Below, piece after piece: positions 42,870 to 53,577 of a stretch of 64,000 bases of DNA (positions are counted from its first letter, which is position 1; every line of letters starts with the position of its first letter). Location of the stretch: the NCBI RefSeq assembly GCF_036347135.1, contig NZ_CP108938.1, positions 2,046,001 through 2,110,000 on the forward strand, written 5' to 3'. The translations under genes and the position numbers were made by a program. The notes below the pieces were generated by a model. That model was not told the DNA's origin, made no database searches, and saw only the letters and a program-made list of their open reading frames with translations. This stretch comes from Streptomyces sp. NBC_00775 (lineage in GTDB: Bacteria > Actinomycetota > Actinomycetes > Streptomycetales > Streptomycetaceae).

Positions 42870-44219
42870 CTACGGGTGGCGGGACAGGAGTTGACCGGTC
42901 GGCTCGCCGAACTCGCCCTCGGCCACGATGCGTTCGCCGCGCAGCCAGGTGGACTTGACGACGCCGCTGAGGGTCTTGCCCGCGTACGCCGTGACCCGGT
43001 TGCGGTGCTGGAGCGCGGCGGGGTCCACGGTGAAGGTCTCGTCGGGCGCGAGGACCGCGAAGTCGGCGTCGCGGCCCGCCTCGATGGCTCCCTTGCGATC
43101 GTCGAGGCCGACCAGCCGTGCCGTGCGGGAGGACATCCAGCGGACGACGTCCTCAAGGCCGTATCCACGCTTGCGGGCCTCGGTCCAGACGGCGGACAGG
43201 CTGAGCTGGAGGCCGGAGATGCCGCCCCACGCGGTCGCGAAGTCGTCGGTCTTCAGGTCGGCCGTGGACGGCGAGTGGTCGGTGACGACGCAGTCGATGG
43301 TGCCGTCGGCGAGCGCCTGCCACAACAGGTCCTGGTTGGCGGACTCACGGATGGGCGGGCAGCACTTGAACTCGCTGGCGCCGTCCGGGACTTCCTCCGC
43401 GGTGAGCGTGAGGTAGTGCGGGCAGGTCTCCACCGTGAGCCGTACGCCCTCGGCCTTCGCGGCGGCGATCAGCGGCAGCGCGTCGCTGGACGACAGGTGC
43501 AGCACGTGCACGCGCGCGTTGAGGCGCTTGGCCTGGGCGATGAGGTTCTCGATGGCGGTGTCCTCGGCGTCACGGGGGCGCGAGGCGAGGAAGTCGGCAT
43601 ACTTCTGGCCGCCCTTCTGCGGGGCGGCGGCGAGGTGGTGCGGGTCCTCGGCGTGCACGATCAGCAGGCCGCCGAAGCCGGCGATCTCGGCGAGGGACTG
43701 GGCGAGTTGCTCCTGGTCGAGCTCCGGGAACTCGTCCACGCCCGACGGGGACAGGAACGCCTTGAAGCCGAAGACGCCCGCGTCGTGCAGCGGCCGCAGG
43801 TCCTTGACGTTGTCGGGCAGCGCGCCGCCCCAGAAGCCGACGTCGATGTGCGCCTTGGAGCGGGCGACGTCCTTCTTGGTACGGAGGTTGTCGACCGTCG
43901 TCGTCGGCGGGAGGGAGTTGAGCGGCATGTCGACGAGCGTGGTGATGCCACCCGCCGCCGCGGCGCGCGTCGCCGTCCAGAAGCCCTCCCACTCCGTGCG
44001 GCCCGGGTCGTTCACATGCACGTGGGTGTCGACGAGGCCGGGCAGCAGGACGTCGTCGCCGAAGTCCTCCAGACGGGCACCGGCCGGTACCTCGGCGTCG
44101 TGCGCGAGCACCGCCGCGATCTTCCCCGCGGCGACCGCGACGGATGCGGCGCGCGTCCCTTCGGGAGTGATGACGCGCGTCGAGCGCAGCATCAGTTCGA
44201 CCAATCCGACGTCGGACAC
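42870..44219 (-). CDS. allB: Allantoinase
   Basis: A 449-residue cyclic amidohydrolase that opens allantoin to allantoate. Zinc ligands are [17 protein letters not shown], the carboxylated Lys in [35 protein letters not shown] and VVTDHSPS. The GTG at 44219 has GAGAGGGG ahead and gives the normal family length. It is divergent from the IclR-type regulator, and three TTCCAC-type sites lie in or near the allantoin/glyoxylate genes (listed separately). Confidence 0.95.
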   Translation of the reverse strand: MSDVGLVELMLRSTRVITPEGTRAASVAVAAGKIAAVLAHDAEVPAGARLEDFGDDVLLPGLVDTHVHVNDPGRTEWEGFWTATRAAAAGGITTLVDMPLNSLPPTTTVDNLRTKKDVARSKAHIDVGFWGGALPDNVKDLRPLHDAGVFGFKAFLSPSGVDEFPELDQEQLAQSLAEIAGFGGLLIVHAEDPHHLAAAPQKGGQKYADFLASRPRDAEDTAIENLIAQAKRLNARVHVLHLSSSDALPLIAAAKAEGVRLTVETCPHYLTLTAEEVPDGASEFKCCPPIRESANQDLLWQALADGTIDCVVTDHSPSTADLKTDDFATAWGGISGLQLSLSAVWTEARKRGYGLEDVVRWMSSRTARLVGLDDRKGAIEAGRDADFAVLAPDETFTVDPAALQHRNRVTAYAGKTLSGVVKSTWLRGERIVAEGEFGEPTGQLLSRHP

Positions 44220-44267
44220 CCGGACCCCTCTCTCTGCCGCTGTTGACTCCCGATACCGCGGGTTTAC

Positions 44268-44390
44268 TTCCACGTAACGAAATTCAACGTTCTGTTGAAG
44301 GAGTCTTCACTCCGGCCCTCGCGCCGTCAAGGGCTCACCTCTCCACTCTCCCCCCAACGCGCCCCCTCTGGATGTTTCCACAAAGCGGAA
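44268..44390. promoter_or_regulatory. allR box: Candidate AllR operators between allantoinase and its regulator
   Basis: TTCCACAAAGCGGAA (44376-44390) is a 15-base near-palindrome. TTCCACGTAACGAAA (44268-44282) shares its left half. A perfect 6-bp inverted repeat TTCAAC/GTTGAA with 5-base spacer follows at 44283-44299. The form TTCCAC-N5-GGAA recurs before the malate synthase gene (50491-50505). Confidence 0.6.
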
Positions 44391-44491
44391 GTAGAATTCC
44401 AGCAAGCAGAACGTAGCTACGCACCACCCAGGAGTCAACCGAGTCACAGGTAGGCTGCATCACCGCCTGCCAGTCGTGAAAGGACCGCCTC

Positions 44492-45295
44492 GTGCCGCCG
44501 TCCAGCGCCAGCACCACAGACGCCGCCAAGACCCCCGCCCCAAGTGGCGGCGTCCAGTCCCTCGAGCGCGCCTTCGACCTGCTCGAGCGTATGGCGGACG
44601 CCGGTGGCGAGGTCGGCCTGAGCGAGCTCTCCGCGAGCAGTGGGCTGCCGCTGCCCACCATCCACCGGCTCATGCGCACGCTGGTGGTCTGCGGTTATGT
44701 ACGTCAGCAGCCCAACCGGCGGTACGCGCTCGGCCCCCGGCTGATCCGGCTCGGCGAATCCGCCTCCCGGCTGCTCGGCACCTGGGCCCGCCCCTACCTC
44801 GCACGCCTCGTCGAGGAGACCGGCGAGACCGCGAACATGGCGCTGCTCGACGGGGACGAGATCGTCTACGTCGCACAGGTGCCGTCCAAGCACTCCATGC
44901 GCATGTTCACCGAGGTGGGCCGCCGCGTGCTGCCGCACTCCACCGGTGTGGGCAAGGCACTGCTCGCCCACACCCCGGACGCCGAGGTGCGCGCGCTGCT
45001 GGGCCGTACCGGCATGCCCGCCGCGACGGAGAAGACGATCACCACGCCGGACGGCTTCCTCGCCGCGCTCGACGAGGTACGCCGGCTCGGCTACGCGGTC
45101 GACGACAACGAGCAGGAGATCGGCGTCCGCTGCCTGGCCGTCTCCGTGCCCGACTCCCCCACCGCCGCCGCCATCTCGATCTCCGGGCCCGCCGGCCGTG
45201 TCACCGAGGCGGCCACCGAGAAGATCGTGCCCGTGCTGCAGCAGGTCGCGGAAGAACTGTCGGTGGCACTGGCCAGCTCGGGCACCGGGGCCTGA
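44492..45295 (+). CDS. allR: IclR-family regulator of allantoin utilisation (AllR-like)
   Basis: A 267-residue IclR-type repressor. The N-terminal winged helix is VQSLERAFDLLERMADAGGE with LPLPTIHRLMRTLVVCGYVR. The effector domain includes MRMFTEVGRRVLPHSTGVGK and VDDNEQEIGVRCLAVSVPDS. It is divergent from allantoinase. In S. coelicolor an IclR protein in this position represses the allantoin genes and responds to glyoxylate-type effectors. The GTG at 44492 follows GAAAGGACC. Confidence 0.92.
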   Translation: MPPSSASTTDAAKTPAPSGGVQSLERAFDLLERMADAGGEVGLSELSASSGLPLPTIHRLMRTLVVCGYVRQQPNRRYALGPRLIRLGESASRLLGTWARPYLARLVEETGETANMALLDGDEIVYVAQVPSKHSMRMFTEVGRRVLPHSTGVGKALLAHTPDAEVRALLGRTGMPAATEKTITTPDGFLAALDEVRRLGYAVDDNEQEIGVRCLAVSVPDSPTAAAISISGPAGRVTEAATEKIVPVLQQVAEELSVALASSGTGA

Positions 45296-45362
45296 TCGGG
45301 CCCGTACCGCACAGCGCCTCGGGGCCAGGCCGGACCCGTCCCTCACAGCGCCCCGGACCTGA

Positions 45363-46043
45363 TCAGACGAGTACCCGAAGCCGCCCGTCCGCCATCTCCC
45401 GTACCGCGTCCGCCTCCCCGAGGTGGGCGCGGTCGTGCGTGACGAGGACGGTGGCCGTGGCACGCTCGCGGGTGAGCCGGGCCAGCAGGTCGAGGACGGC
45501 CGCGCCCCGCTCGTGGTCGAGCGCGCTGGTCGGTTCGTCGACGAGGAGCACGGACGGTTCGTTGACCAGCGCGCGGGCGATGTTCACGCGCTGCCGTTGA
45601 CCGCCGGAGAGCTGGTGCGGACGCCGGTGCGCCAGGTCGGCGAGCCCCACCGCCGCCAGCAACTCCCTCGCCCGGTCCGCCACTTGGCGCCGTCCGTCCA
45701 GGTGGCCCATCACCTGGAGCTGCTCCAGCGCCGTCAGCGAGGGCAGCAGGTTCGGCTGCTGGAAGACGATGCCGATCTCACGCCGCCGCAGCACGGCCCG
45801 TTCGGCGGGGCTCAGCGTCCCCGTCTCCGTACCGCCGACGAGGACGCGTCCGCGGTCCGGCGCGACCAGGGTCGCGGCGACCGCGAGCAGACTGGACTTG
45901 CCGGAGCCGGACGGGCCGACGATCGCCGTCATGGTCCCGGCCGGGACGTCGAGGCCGACCCGGTCGAGGGCGGTCAGCCGTCCGTCGCCGTCCGGATAGG
46001 TGAGGGTGACGTCGGCCAGGGACAGACACAAGGACAGGCTCAT
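45363..46043 (-). CDS. ABC transporter ATP-binding protein (LolD/MacB type)
   Basis: A 226-residue ATPase: Walker A IVGPSGSGKSS, Q-loop IGIVFQQPNLLPSLTALE, signature LSGGQRQRVNIARALVNEPS and Walker B VLLVDEPTSALD. It pairs with the FtsX-like permease immediately upstream on the same strand, as in MacB/LolCDE-like exporters or antimicrobial-peptide resistance systems. ATG 46043 is chosen with GGAACG ahead; GTG 46073 would lengthen it by ten residues and overlap the permease end. Confidence 0.9.
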   Translation of the reverse strand: MSLSLCLSLADVTLTYPDGDGRLTALDRVGLDVPAGTMTAIVGPSGSGKSSLLAVAATLVAPDRGRVLVGGTETGTLSPAERAVLRRREIGIVFQQPNLLPSLTALEQLQVMGHLDGRRQVADRARELLAAVGLADLAHRRPHQLSGGQRQRVNIARALVNEPSVLLVDEPTSALDHERGAAVLDLLARLTRERATATVLVTHDRAHLGEADAVREMADGRLRVLV

Positions 46044-46062
46044 CGGGCACGTTCCGGTGTGA

Positions 46063-47100
46063 TCATCGGGCACTCCCCAGTGCGGTCAGCGGGTCGACGG
46101 CGGTGATCCGCCGGATGGACAGGCCCGCGCCGAGCGCCCCGAGGGCGATCATCACGGCGGCGGGCCCGAGGACGGTCGGCGCGTCGAGGACGAACGGCAC
46201 GTCGCCGCCCCGCACCAGCCCGCCGATCGCGGTGGCGAGTCCGGTGCCTAGGAGCGTCCCGGCGGTGAGCATCAGCACCGCCTGGCCGAGCGCGTCCCGC
46301 AGCAGATACGGCGTGGAGGCGCCCAGCGCCTTCAGCACGGCGATGTCGCCGGACCGCTGGATCGTCCACACCGTGAAGAACGCCCCTATGACGAGCGCCG
46401 AGATGACGAAGAGGAAGCCGCGCATCAGCTGGAGCGAGCCGTTCTCCGCCCGGTAGGAGCCGATGGCGGTGCGGGCGTCGTCCTTGGTGAGGGTCCTGGT
46501 GCCCGCGGCCCGGTCGCCCGCCGCGAGGTCGGCGCCGTCGGTGCGCAGGGCGACCACGGTGGCTTCGCCGGACAGGGCGGTCCACACCACCGGCGTATGG
46601 CTGTACGAGGCGTCGCCGGAGACCGCCGCGACGGTCCGCTCGGAGCCGCCGAGCCGTACCCGGTCTCCGGCTCCGACGCGGAGCTCGGCGGCGGCCTTCT
46701 CCGAGAGCACGATCCGGCCGGGGCCGACGCCGTGCGGGGCGATCCCGGAGTCCGGCCGCACGGCGAACGTCGACACCGCGGCCGTACGGTCCCCGGCGGC
46801 CGCGTTCAGCGTGCGGATGCCGATCGGCTCCGCCGAGGTGACGCCCGGCCGCTGGGCCCATGTCCGCCACGCCCGCGCGCGGACCGCCGAGTTGGTGAAG
46901 GACACCGACTGGCCGTCCGGCGGCGCGGCGAAGGCGAGGTGGTCGGCGGGCAGGCCGGTGACCGCCGAGGTGTTCTCCTTGGCGAGCCCGGCGGTCAGCC
47001 CGGACAGCAGCCCCACGAGCAGGGTGATCAACACGACCACGGCCCCCATGAGGGTGAACCGCCCCTTGGCGAACCGGAGGTCTCTCCATGCGACGAACAT
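46063..47100 (-). CDS. FtsX-like ABC transporter permease
   Basis: A 345-residue permease with one N-terminal helix (FTLMGAVVVLITLLVGLLSG), a large extracytoplasmic domain of about 190 residues, and three C-terminal helices beginning GFLFVISALVIGAFFTVWTI. It has the FtsX-family loop DIAVLKALGASTPYLLRDAL. The ATG at 47100 follows GGGTGGGGG. It is divergent from the histidine kinase/response regulator pair, which probably controls it. Confidence 0.9.
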   Translation of the reverse strand: MFVAWRDLRFAKGRFTLMGAVVVLITLLVGLLSGLTAGLAKENTSAVTGLPADHLAFAAPPDGQSVSFTNSAVRARAWRTWAQRPGVTSAEPIGIRTLNAAAGDRTAAVSTFAVRPDSGIAPHGVGPGRIVLSEKAAAELRVGAGDRVRLGGSERTVAAVSGDASYSHTPVVWTALSGEATVVALRTDGADLAAGDRAAGTRTLTKDDARTAIGSYRAENGSLQLMRGFLFVISALVIGAFFTVWTIQRSGDIAVLKALGASTPYLLRDALGQAVLMLTAGTLLGTGLATAIGGLVRGGDVPFVLDAPTVLGPAAVMIALGALGAGLSIRRITAVDPLTALGSAR

Positions 47101-47300
47101 GCCCCCACCCTGCGGCCCGGGTGGCGTCCGGGGCATCGCGCCACGGCACGGTTCACCCGAATCGAAGGAGGGAGGCCGTGTCGTCGCATGGGGGAGTCGG
47201 GGACACCGATGGGCGGACCCCGCGCCGCCGAAGTACGGGGCCCTCTTTCAAACTTTCGGTTGACCGGGGCCCGCTCGCGTCCGCCTACCCTGGAACGACC
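47101..47300. promoter_or_regulatory. Divergent promoter region of ABC exporter and two-component system
   Basis: 200 non-coding bases between divergent starts; a likely binding region for the LuxR-type response regulator. No definite repeat was recognised. Confidence 0.35.
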
Positions 47301-48659
47301 ATGGACGTCCTCCGCCGCTCCCCCGTCGTCGCCACCCTGCGCCTGTGCCTGTACGCACTGCTCGCGGGGCTTCTCGTGCTGGCCGCGGTCCGTGCCGGGG
47401 ACAGCGCGCACCCCCTGGCCGTCGTCCTGTCGGTCCTGGGCATGGGCACGGTGTTCGCGGCGGGCGTCTGCACCCCGGCGGTGCACCGCTCACGGGGTGC
47501 GGCGGCGGTGTGGCTGGCCGCCCTGAGCGCGAGCTGGCTGGTGCTCCTCACCCTCTCGCCGGACGGCCTGTGGGCGGCGTTCCCCCTCTACTTCCTGCAG
47601 TTGCACCTGCTGCCCGTGCGCGGGCGCCTGCCCGCGGTCGCCCTGACGGCCGCGGCGGCCATCGCGAGCTTCCTGGCGCACGGCTCGCACCCCACGCCGG
47701 GCGCGTTCATCGGCCCGCTCCTCGGGGCGGCGGTAGCGGTCGCCACGGTGCTCGGATACGAGGCGCTGTACCGCGAGAGCGAGCGCCGCCGCGAGCTCAT
47801 CGAGGAGCTCATCGCCACCCGTGCCGAGCTGGCCGACGCCGAGCGCACCGCGGGCACGCTCGCCGAGCGGGAGCGGCTCGCCCACGAGATCCACGACACC
47901 CTCGCGCAGGGCCTGTCCAGCATCCAGCTCCTGCTGCGCGCCGCCCAGCGCCTGCTGCCCGCGGACTCCCCGGCGGCCCCGCACATCGAACAGGCCCGCT
48001 CGACCGCCCAGGACAACCTCGCCGAGGCCCGCCGCTTCGTCCGCGCCCTGACCCCGCCCGACCTGGAACACGGCTCGCTCGCCGGAGCCCTGGAGCGGCT
48101 GTGCCGGTCGCGCGCCGTCGACGCCCCGACGATCCGCTTCTCGGTGAGCGGCCCCCCGGCCGAACTCCCGACCCCGTACGAGGTGGCCCTCCTGCGGATC
48201 GCCCAGTCGGCGCTCGGCAACACACTGCGGCACGCGCGCGCCGGCCGCGCCGAGATCACGCTCAGCTTCATGGACACGGCGGTCGCCCTGGACGTCGTGG
48301 ACGACGGGGTCGGCTTCGCCCCCGACGCCGTACGCCCGGAGGGGGCCCGGGAGGACGGCGGTTTCGGTCTGCCCGCGATGCGCACGCGCGCGGAGTCGCT
48401 GGGCGGGACGTTCGCCGTCGAGTCGGCGCCCGGGCAGGGCACGGCGGTGGCGGTCACGCTCCCGCTGCCCGTCGCCGGGGAGCGGGTTCCTCGGCCGGCC
48501 GACACCAGCCGGCTTGCCCGGCAGCCGGCCGACACGGACCGAACTGCTCAGCCTGCCGACACGGACCGGACTGCTCAGCCTGCCGACGCGGACCGGATTC
48601 CTCGGTCCGCCGGCACGGACCGGCTCCCGCCCGTGCGTGCCGCCGGGAGCCGGGCATGA
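47301..48659 (+). CDS. Sensor histidine kinase with repeat tail
   Basis: A 452-residue NarX-type kinase. Four to five membrane helices (LRLCLYALLAGLLVLAAVRA onward) are followed by a linker, HisKA_3 with the His in LAHEIHDTLAQGLSSIQLLL, and an ATPase domain with FGLPAMRTRAESLGG. The last 60 residues are an unusual repeat of ADTDRTAQP-like units from a 30-base DNA repeat (about 48525-48620). The stop overlaps the response regulator start (ATGA). Confidence 0.88.
   Translation: MDVLRRSPVVATLRLCLYALLAGLLVLAAVRAGDSAHPLAVVLSVLGMGTVFAAGVCTPAVHRSRGAAAVWLAALSASWLVLLTLSPDGLWAAFPLYFLQLHLLPVRGRLPAVALTAAAAIASFLAHGSHPTPGAFIGPLLGAAVAVATVLGYEALYRESERRRELIEELIATRAELADAERTAGTLAERERLAHEIHDTLAQGLSSIQLLLRAAQRLLPADSPAAPHIEQARSTAQDNLAEARRFVRALTPPDLEHGSLAGALERLCRSRAVDAPTIRFSVSGPPAELPTPYEVALLRIAQSALGNTLRHARAGRAEITLSFMDTAVALDVVDDGVGFAPDAVRPEGAREDGGFGLPAMRTRAESLGGTFAVESAPGQGTAVAVTLPLPVAGERVPRPADTSRLARQPADTDRTAQPADTDRTAQPADADRIPRSAGTDRLPPVRAAGSRA
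48525..48620 (+). repeat. 30-base tandem repeat inside the kinase gene
   Basis: Units around GCCGACACGGACCG-ACTGCTCAGCCT recur about three times with drift. They encode PADTDRTAQ-like stretches in the kinase tail. The reading frame is kept because the unit is a multiple of three. Confidence 0.6.
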
Positions 48660-49288
48660 CCATCCGCCTGCTGCTCGCGGACGACCATCCCGTCGTACGC
48701 GCCGGACTGCGCGCCGTCCTGTCGGCCGAGCCGGACTTCGAGATCGTCGCGGAGGCACCGACGGCGGAGGCCGCGGTCGAACGCGCCGGGGCGGGTGGCG
48801 TCGACGTCGTCCTCATGGACCTGCAGTTCGGTCCCGGTATGCACGGCGCGGAGGCCACGGCGGCGATCACGGCTCGCGCCGGCGCACCCCGCGTCCTGGT
48901 GCTGACCACGTACGACACCGACGCGGACATCCTGGCCGCGGTCGAGGCGGGCGCGGCGGGCTACCTCCTCAAGGACGCCCCGCCCGAGGAGCTCTCCGCG
49001 GCGGTGCGCACCGCCGCCTCGGGCCACTCGGCCCTCGCCCCCACGGTCGCCGACCGCCTGATGGACCGCATGCGCACCCCGGCCGCCGCCCTGAGCCGCC
49101 GCGAACTGGAAGTGCTCGAACTCGTCAAGGACGGCCTGTCCAACCAGCAGATCAGCAAGCGTCTGTTTCTGAGCCAGGCGACGGTGAAGTCCCACCTGGT
49201 GCACATCTACGCCAAGCTGGGCGTGGACTCGCGCACGGCGGCGGTGGCGGTGGCCACCGAGCGGGGCGTCATCCGGCGGAGAGGCTAG
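48656..49288 (+). CDS. LuxR/NarL-family response regulator
   Basis: A 210-residue regulator: receiver domain IRLLLADDHPVVRAGLRAVL with the phospho-acceptor Asp in VDVVLMDLQFGPGMHG, and a C-terminal helix-turn-helix ALSRRELEVLELVKDGLSNQ followed by LSQATVKSHLVHIYAKLGV. It is translationally coupled to the kinase. The divergent ABC exporter is the likely target. Confidence 0.93.
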   Translation: MTIRLLLADDHPVVRAGLRAVLSAEPDFEIVAEAPTAEAAVERAGAGGVDVVLMDLQFGPGMHGAEATAAITARAGAPRVLVLTTYDTDADILAAVEAGAAGYLLKDAPPEELSAAVRTAASGHSALAPTVADRLMDRMRTPAAALSRRELEVLELVKDGLSNQQISKRLFLSQATVKSHLVHIYAKLGVDSRTAAVAVATERGVIRRRG

Positions 49289-49298
49289 AGCCGGGCGG

Positions 49299-49586
49299 TC
49301 AGCGGCGCGGCGGTTCCCCGAACAGTTCCACCGCGCTGCGGACGTGGCCGAGGCTCGTCGCCAGGGCGCTGACCGAGCCGATCGCGCCCGCGATCAGGAG
49401 CAGGGAGCGGCGCAGCCGGGGGATCTCGGGGATGCCGCTGACGGCCATGGCGGCCAGCGCCGCGAGTTCGTCCTCGGCGATGCCCCGGTCGGGGAACTCG
49501 GCGGGATGCGCGGCGAGTTCACGGCGCAGCCGGGAGACGGCGGTACGCAGTTCCGCCACCCTCGGGTCCTCGTCGCTGCCGGTCAC
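49299..49586 (-). CDS. Small membrane-associated DUF5955-like protein
   Basis: A 95-residue protein with a coiled N-terminal half (VAELRTAVSRLRRELAAHPA) and a hydrophobic helix near the end (RSLLLIAGAIGSVSALATSL). From memory it matches the DUF5955 family of actinobacteria, whose function is unknown. GTG 49586 was chosen for family length; the frame runs to 49631. It converges on the response regulator gene with a ten-base gap. Confidence 0.7.
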   Translation of the reverse strand: MTGSDEDPRVAELRTAVSRLRRELAAHPAEFPDRGIAEDELAALAAMAVSGIPEIPRLRRSLLLIAGAIGSVSALATSLGHVRSAVELFGEPPRR

Positions 49587-49824
49587 TGGCCTCTGCCCCA
49601 AGCTCCGCAACACAGCTCTCCCCCCTCGCACGCCGTTGTGCGCCCATCTCTCGTACGTCCGCCCCAGCGCCCCATGGCGGTGGTCGGGCGCCGGGGGACG
49701 CGGGCCAGTAAACGCCTACCTGCGCGCCGGGCGCCACTCCGCGGACCGAAATTCAGCCCATGGACACCACAGGGCCTGCCCGGGTTCCGGGGCGCGCCCG
49801 GGCCGGGTCGGGTATGCAGGGGAC
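49587..49824. other. Intergenic region
   Basis: 238 bases with divergent flanks. No gene or strong hairpin recognised. Confidence 0.3.
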
Positions 49825-50424
49825 ATGACGGAGAACAAAGACCAGGTGGCCGGGCTGTTGTTGGCGGCCGGCGGCGGTCGGCGCCTCGGGGGGCGCCCCA
49901 AGGCACTGCTGTCCCACCGGGGGCGGCCCCTTGTCGAACACGCGGTCGCGGTCCTGCGCGCCGGCGGCTGCACCCGCGTGCACGTGGTCCTGGGCGCCCA
50001 GGCCGAAGTCGTACGACAGCGGGCCTCGCTGCCCGGGTGTGTCCTCGTGGACAACCCCGAGTGGGAGGAGGGGATGGGTTCCTCGCTGCGGGCGGGGCTC
50101 GACTCGCTGGCGGGCACGGGGGCGCCGGCCGCGCTGGTGTCGCTCGTCGATCAGCCCGGGATCGGGCGGGAGGCGGTGGCCCGGGTCCTGGCCGCGTACG
50201 AGTCTCCGCTGTCGCTCGTGGCGGCGGCGTACGACGGGGAACGCGGCCATCCGGTGCTCTTCGGCGCCGGTCACTGGGCCGGGATCGCGGCGACCGCGAC
50301 GGGCGACCGGGGGGCACGCGCCTATCTGAAGGCCCACGAGGACGCGATCACGCTCGTCGAGTGCGGGGATGTGGCGCAGGCGTACGACATCGACACGGAG
50401 GGCGATCTGATCCACCTTGAGTAA
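49825..50424 (+). CDS. MobA-like nucleotidyltransferase (molybdenum cofactor cytidylyltransferase type)
   Basis: A 199-residue NTP-transferase: VAGLLLAAGGGRRLGGRPKA as nucleotide loop with Lys, RVHVVLGAQAEVV, NPEWEEGMGSSLRAGLDSL and VSLVDQPGIGREAVARV. It resembles MocA/PucB enzymes serving xanthine dehydrogenase maturation. Its place beside purine-degradation genes (allantoin) fits that, but no xdh genes are in the window. Confidence 0.87.
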   Translation: MTENKDQVAGLLLAAGGGRRLGGRPKALLSHRGRPLVEHAVAVLRAGGCTRVHVVLGAQAEVVRQRASLPGCVLVDNPEWEEGMGSSLRAGLDSLAGTGAPAALVSLVDQPGIGREAVARVLAAYESPLSLVAAAYDGERGHPVLFGAGHWAGIAATATGDRGARAYLKAHEDAITLVECGDVAQAYDIDTEGDLIHLE

Positions 50425-50490
50425 GCATGGTGGCACCGAGCGCCACTTTGCCTCGACCCGGAGAATCTCGATATCAACAAACCATTGAAC

Positions 50491-50505
50491 TTCCACCATG
50501 AGGAA
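50491..50505. promoter_or_regulatory. allR box: Candidate AllR operator before malate synthase
   Basis: TTCCACCATGAGGAA has the same TTCCAC-N5-GGAA form as the site at 44376-44390 and lies about 115 bases before the malate synthase start. It suggests joint control of allantoin use and the glyoxylate that it yields. Confidence 0.6.
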
Positions 50506-50620
50506 ACTAGTATCCACTGCTCAGAAGGGCTGGACCGCCTCGCAGGCTCGGTCAGCCGCTTCAGGTGCCCGTGGCACCCAGTGCCGTATGTACGCAGCTC
50601 GCTGAAGGAAGTGACAGCTC

Positions 50621-52255
<1,635 letters not shown>

Positions 52256-52267
52256 GCCGAGCCCGTC

Positions 52268-52591
52268 TCACTTCTCCGAGTGGCCCAGGGACTTTTCCGG
52301 GGCCACTCGGTCGCGTACGAGCCTCTTCACCGCCGTGGGCTCCGGGAAGCCCTGTTCACGGCGGTCCCAGACGACCTCGTCGCCGACGCGTACGACGAAG
52401 ACACCACCGGTACCGGGCTTCAGGGACAGCTCGGTCAGCTCGGTCTCGAACGTGGTGAGGAGCTCCTGGGCGAGCCAGGCGGCGCGGGGCAGCCAGCGGC
52501 ACTGGGTGCAGTACTCGATCTGGACGCGGTGGCTGTTCTCCGTGCTCAAGCGAGTGTTCTCCGTGGTCGAGCGAGTGTTCTCCGTGGTCAT
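52268..52591 (-). CDS. SelT/SelW/SelH-family (Rdx) redox protein
   Basis: A 107-residue thioredoxin-like protein. The VQIEYCTQCRWLPRAAWLAQ motif holds a CxxC (Cys in place of selenocysteine), followed by LKPGTGGVFVVRVGDEVVWD and GFPEPTAVKRLVRDRVAP. The first 20 residues repeat TTENTR-like units (DNA repeat about 52530-52590) and look unstructured. The ATG overlaps the stop of the HipA-like gene (ATGA). Confidence 0.85.
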   Translation of the reverse strand: MTTENTRSTTENTRLSTENSHRVQIEYCTQCRWLPRAAWLAQELLTTFETELTELSLKPGTGGVFVVRVGDEVVWDRREQGFPEPTAVKRLVRDRVAPEKSLGHSEK

Positions 52592-53502
52592 CCGAGGTGC
52601 ACCGACCAATCCTGTTCCGCCGCCGGTTTGCCGTGCAGGTCCGGGACCCGTTTCAGCCAGTCCGGCCGGCCTTCCTGGGTTTTCGCCGCGCGGTGGGCGT
52701 CCTCGGCGGCGAGCTCCTCCCGGCTGGGGAAGTCCGTGGGGAGCCAGGCCGCGGACGCCCGCACCCGGGCGTGCAGATATCCGACGTAGGCCTCGCGGAC
52801 CTCGTCGGGGGTCGCGAAACCGGGCTCTTCCGTGAGCCACCCGTCGGGCACCTCGGCCAGCACCGCGCGCAGGAGCTCCTCGGTCACCAGAGGGGCGAGT
52901 ACGGCGTCCGCGGCCCGTGTGTCGGGGGTGTAGCCGCCCAGCGCGTGGCGTCGGAAGTCGTACGCCTTCTCCGGCGACGAGGCGTCCCAGCGGTGGTGGA
53001 AGACGAGGGCCGCGCCGTGGTCGATGAGCCACAGTCGCGGGGGCGCGATGCCGAAGGTGGGCCAGATCATCAGGTTCGAGCTGTGCACCGTGCGGTCCAC
53101 GTTGACCGTGAGGGCGTCCAGCCAGATCACCTTGCCCGCCTCCAGCGGGTCGACGGCGAACGTCTTGGCGATCTCCGGGGTGAAGTCCTTCGCGCCCGGC
53201 AGATAGTCCATGCCGAGGTTGAGTCCGGCGCTGGCCCGCAGGAGGTCCTGCACCTCCTGGTGGGGCTCGTGCTCGCCGACCGCCGGGTCGAAGTGCACGA
53301 GGACCAGCTCGGGGAACCGCAGGCCGAGAGCGCGCGCCAGCTCACCGACGATGATCTCGGCGACCAGCGCCTTGCGGCCCTGCGCGGAGCCCGTGAACTT
53401 CACGACGTACGTCCCCAGGTCGTCGGCCTCGACGATTCCGGGCACGGAGCCGCCCGCCCTCAGCGGGTTCACGTATCGAACAGCAGTCACGTCGCGCAGC
53501 AC
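52588..53502 (-). CDS. HipA-like kinase-fold protein
   Basis: A 304-residue protein of the HipA-family kinase group common in Streptomyces. ADDLGTYVVKFTGSAQGRKA carries the ATP-binding Lys, LDALTVNVDRTVHSSNLMIW the catalytic Asp and Asn, and PPRLWLIDHGAALVFHH the metal Asp (DHG in place of DFG). No HipB-like antitoxin is adjacent, so a toxin role is not implied. It is coupled to the SelW-like gene. The start is GTG 53502. Confidence 0.8.
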   Translation of the reverse strand: MLRDVTAVRYVNPLRAGGSVPGIVEADDLGTYVVKFTGSAQGRKALVAEIIVGELARALGLRFPELVLVHFDPAVGEHEPHQEVQDLLRASAGLNLGMDYLPGAKDFTPEIAKTFAVDPLEAGKVIWLDALTVNVDRTVHSSNLMIWPTFGIAPPRLWLIDHGAALVFHHRWDASSPEKAYDFRRHALGGYTPDTRAADAVLAPLVTEELLRAVLAEVPDGWLTEEPGFATPDEVREAYVGYLHARVRASAAWLPTDFPSREELAAEDAHRAAKTQEGRPDWLKRVPDLHGKPAAEQDWSVHLG

Positions 53503-53577
53503 ACTGGCCAGCGTAAAGCAGCGGGCAGCGAATGCCTGAGCGGGAGCCGACGGCGGCGGGGGTCAGGACGGTGCTGT

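Noticed and set aside
52588-53502. HipBA toxin-antitoxin system
   Set aside because: No HipB-like DNA-binding partner lies beside the HipA-like gene, and the protein belongs to a lone actinobacterial kinase-like group.
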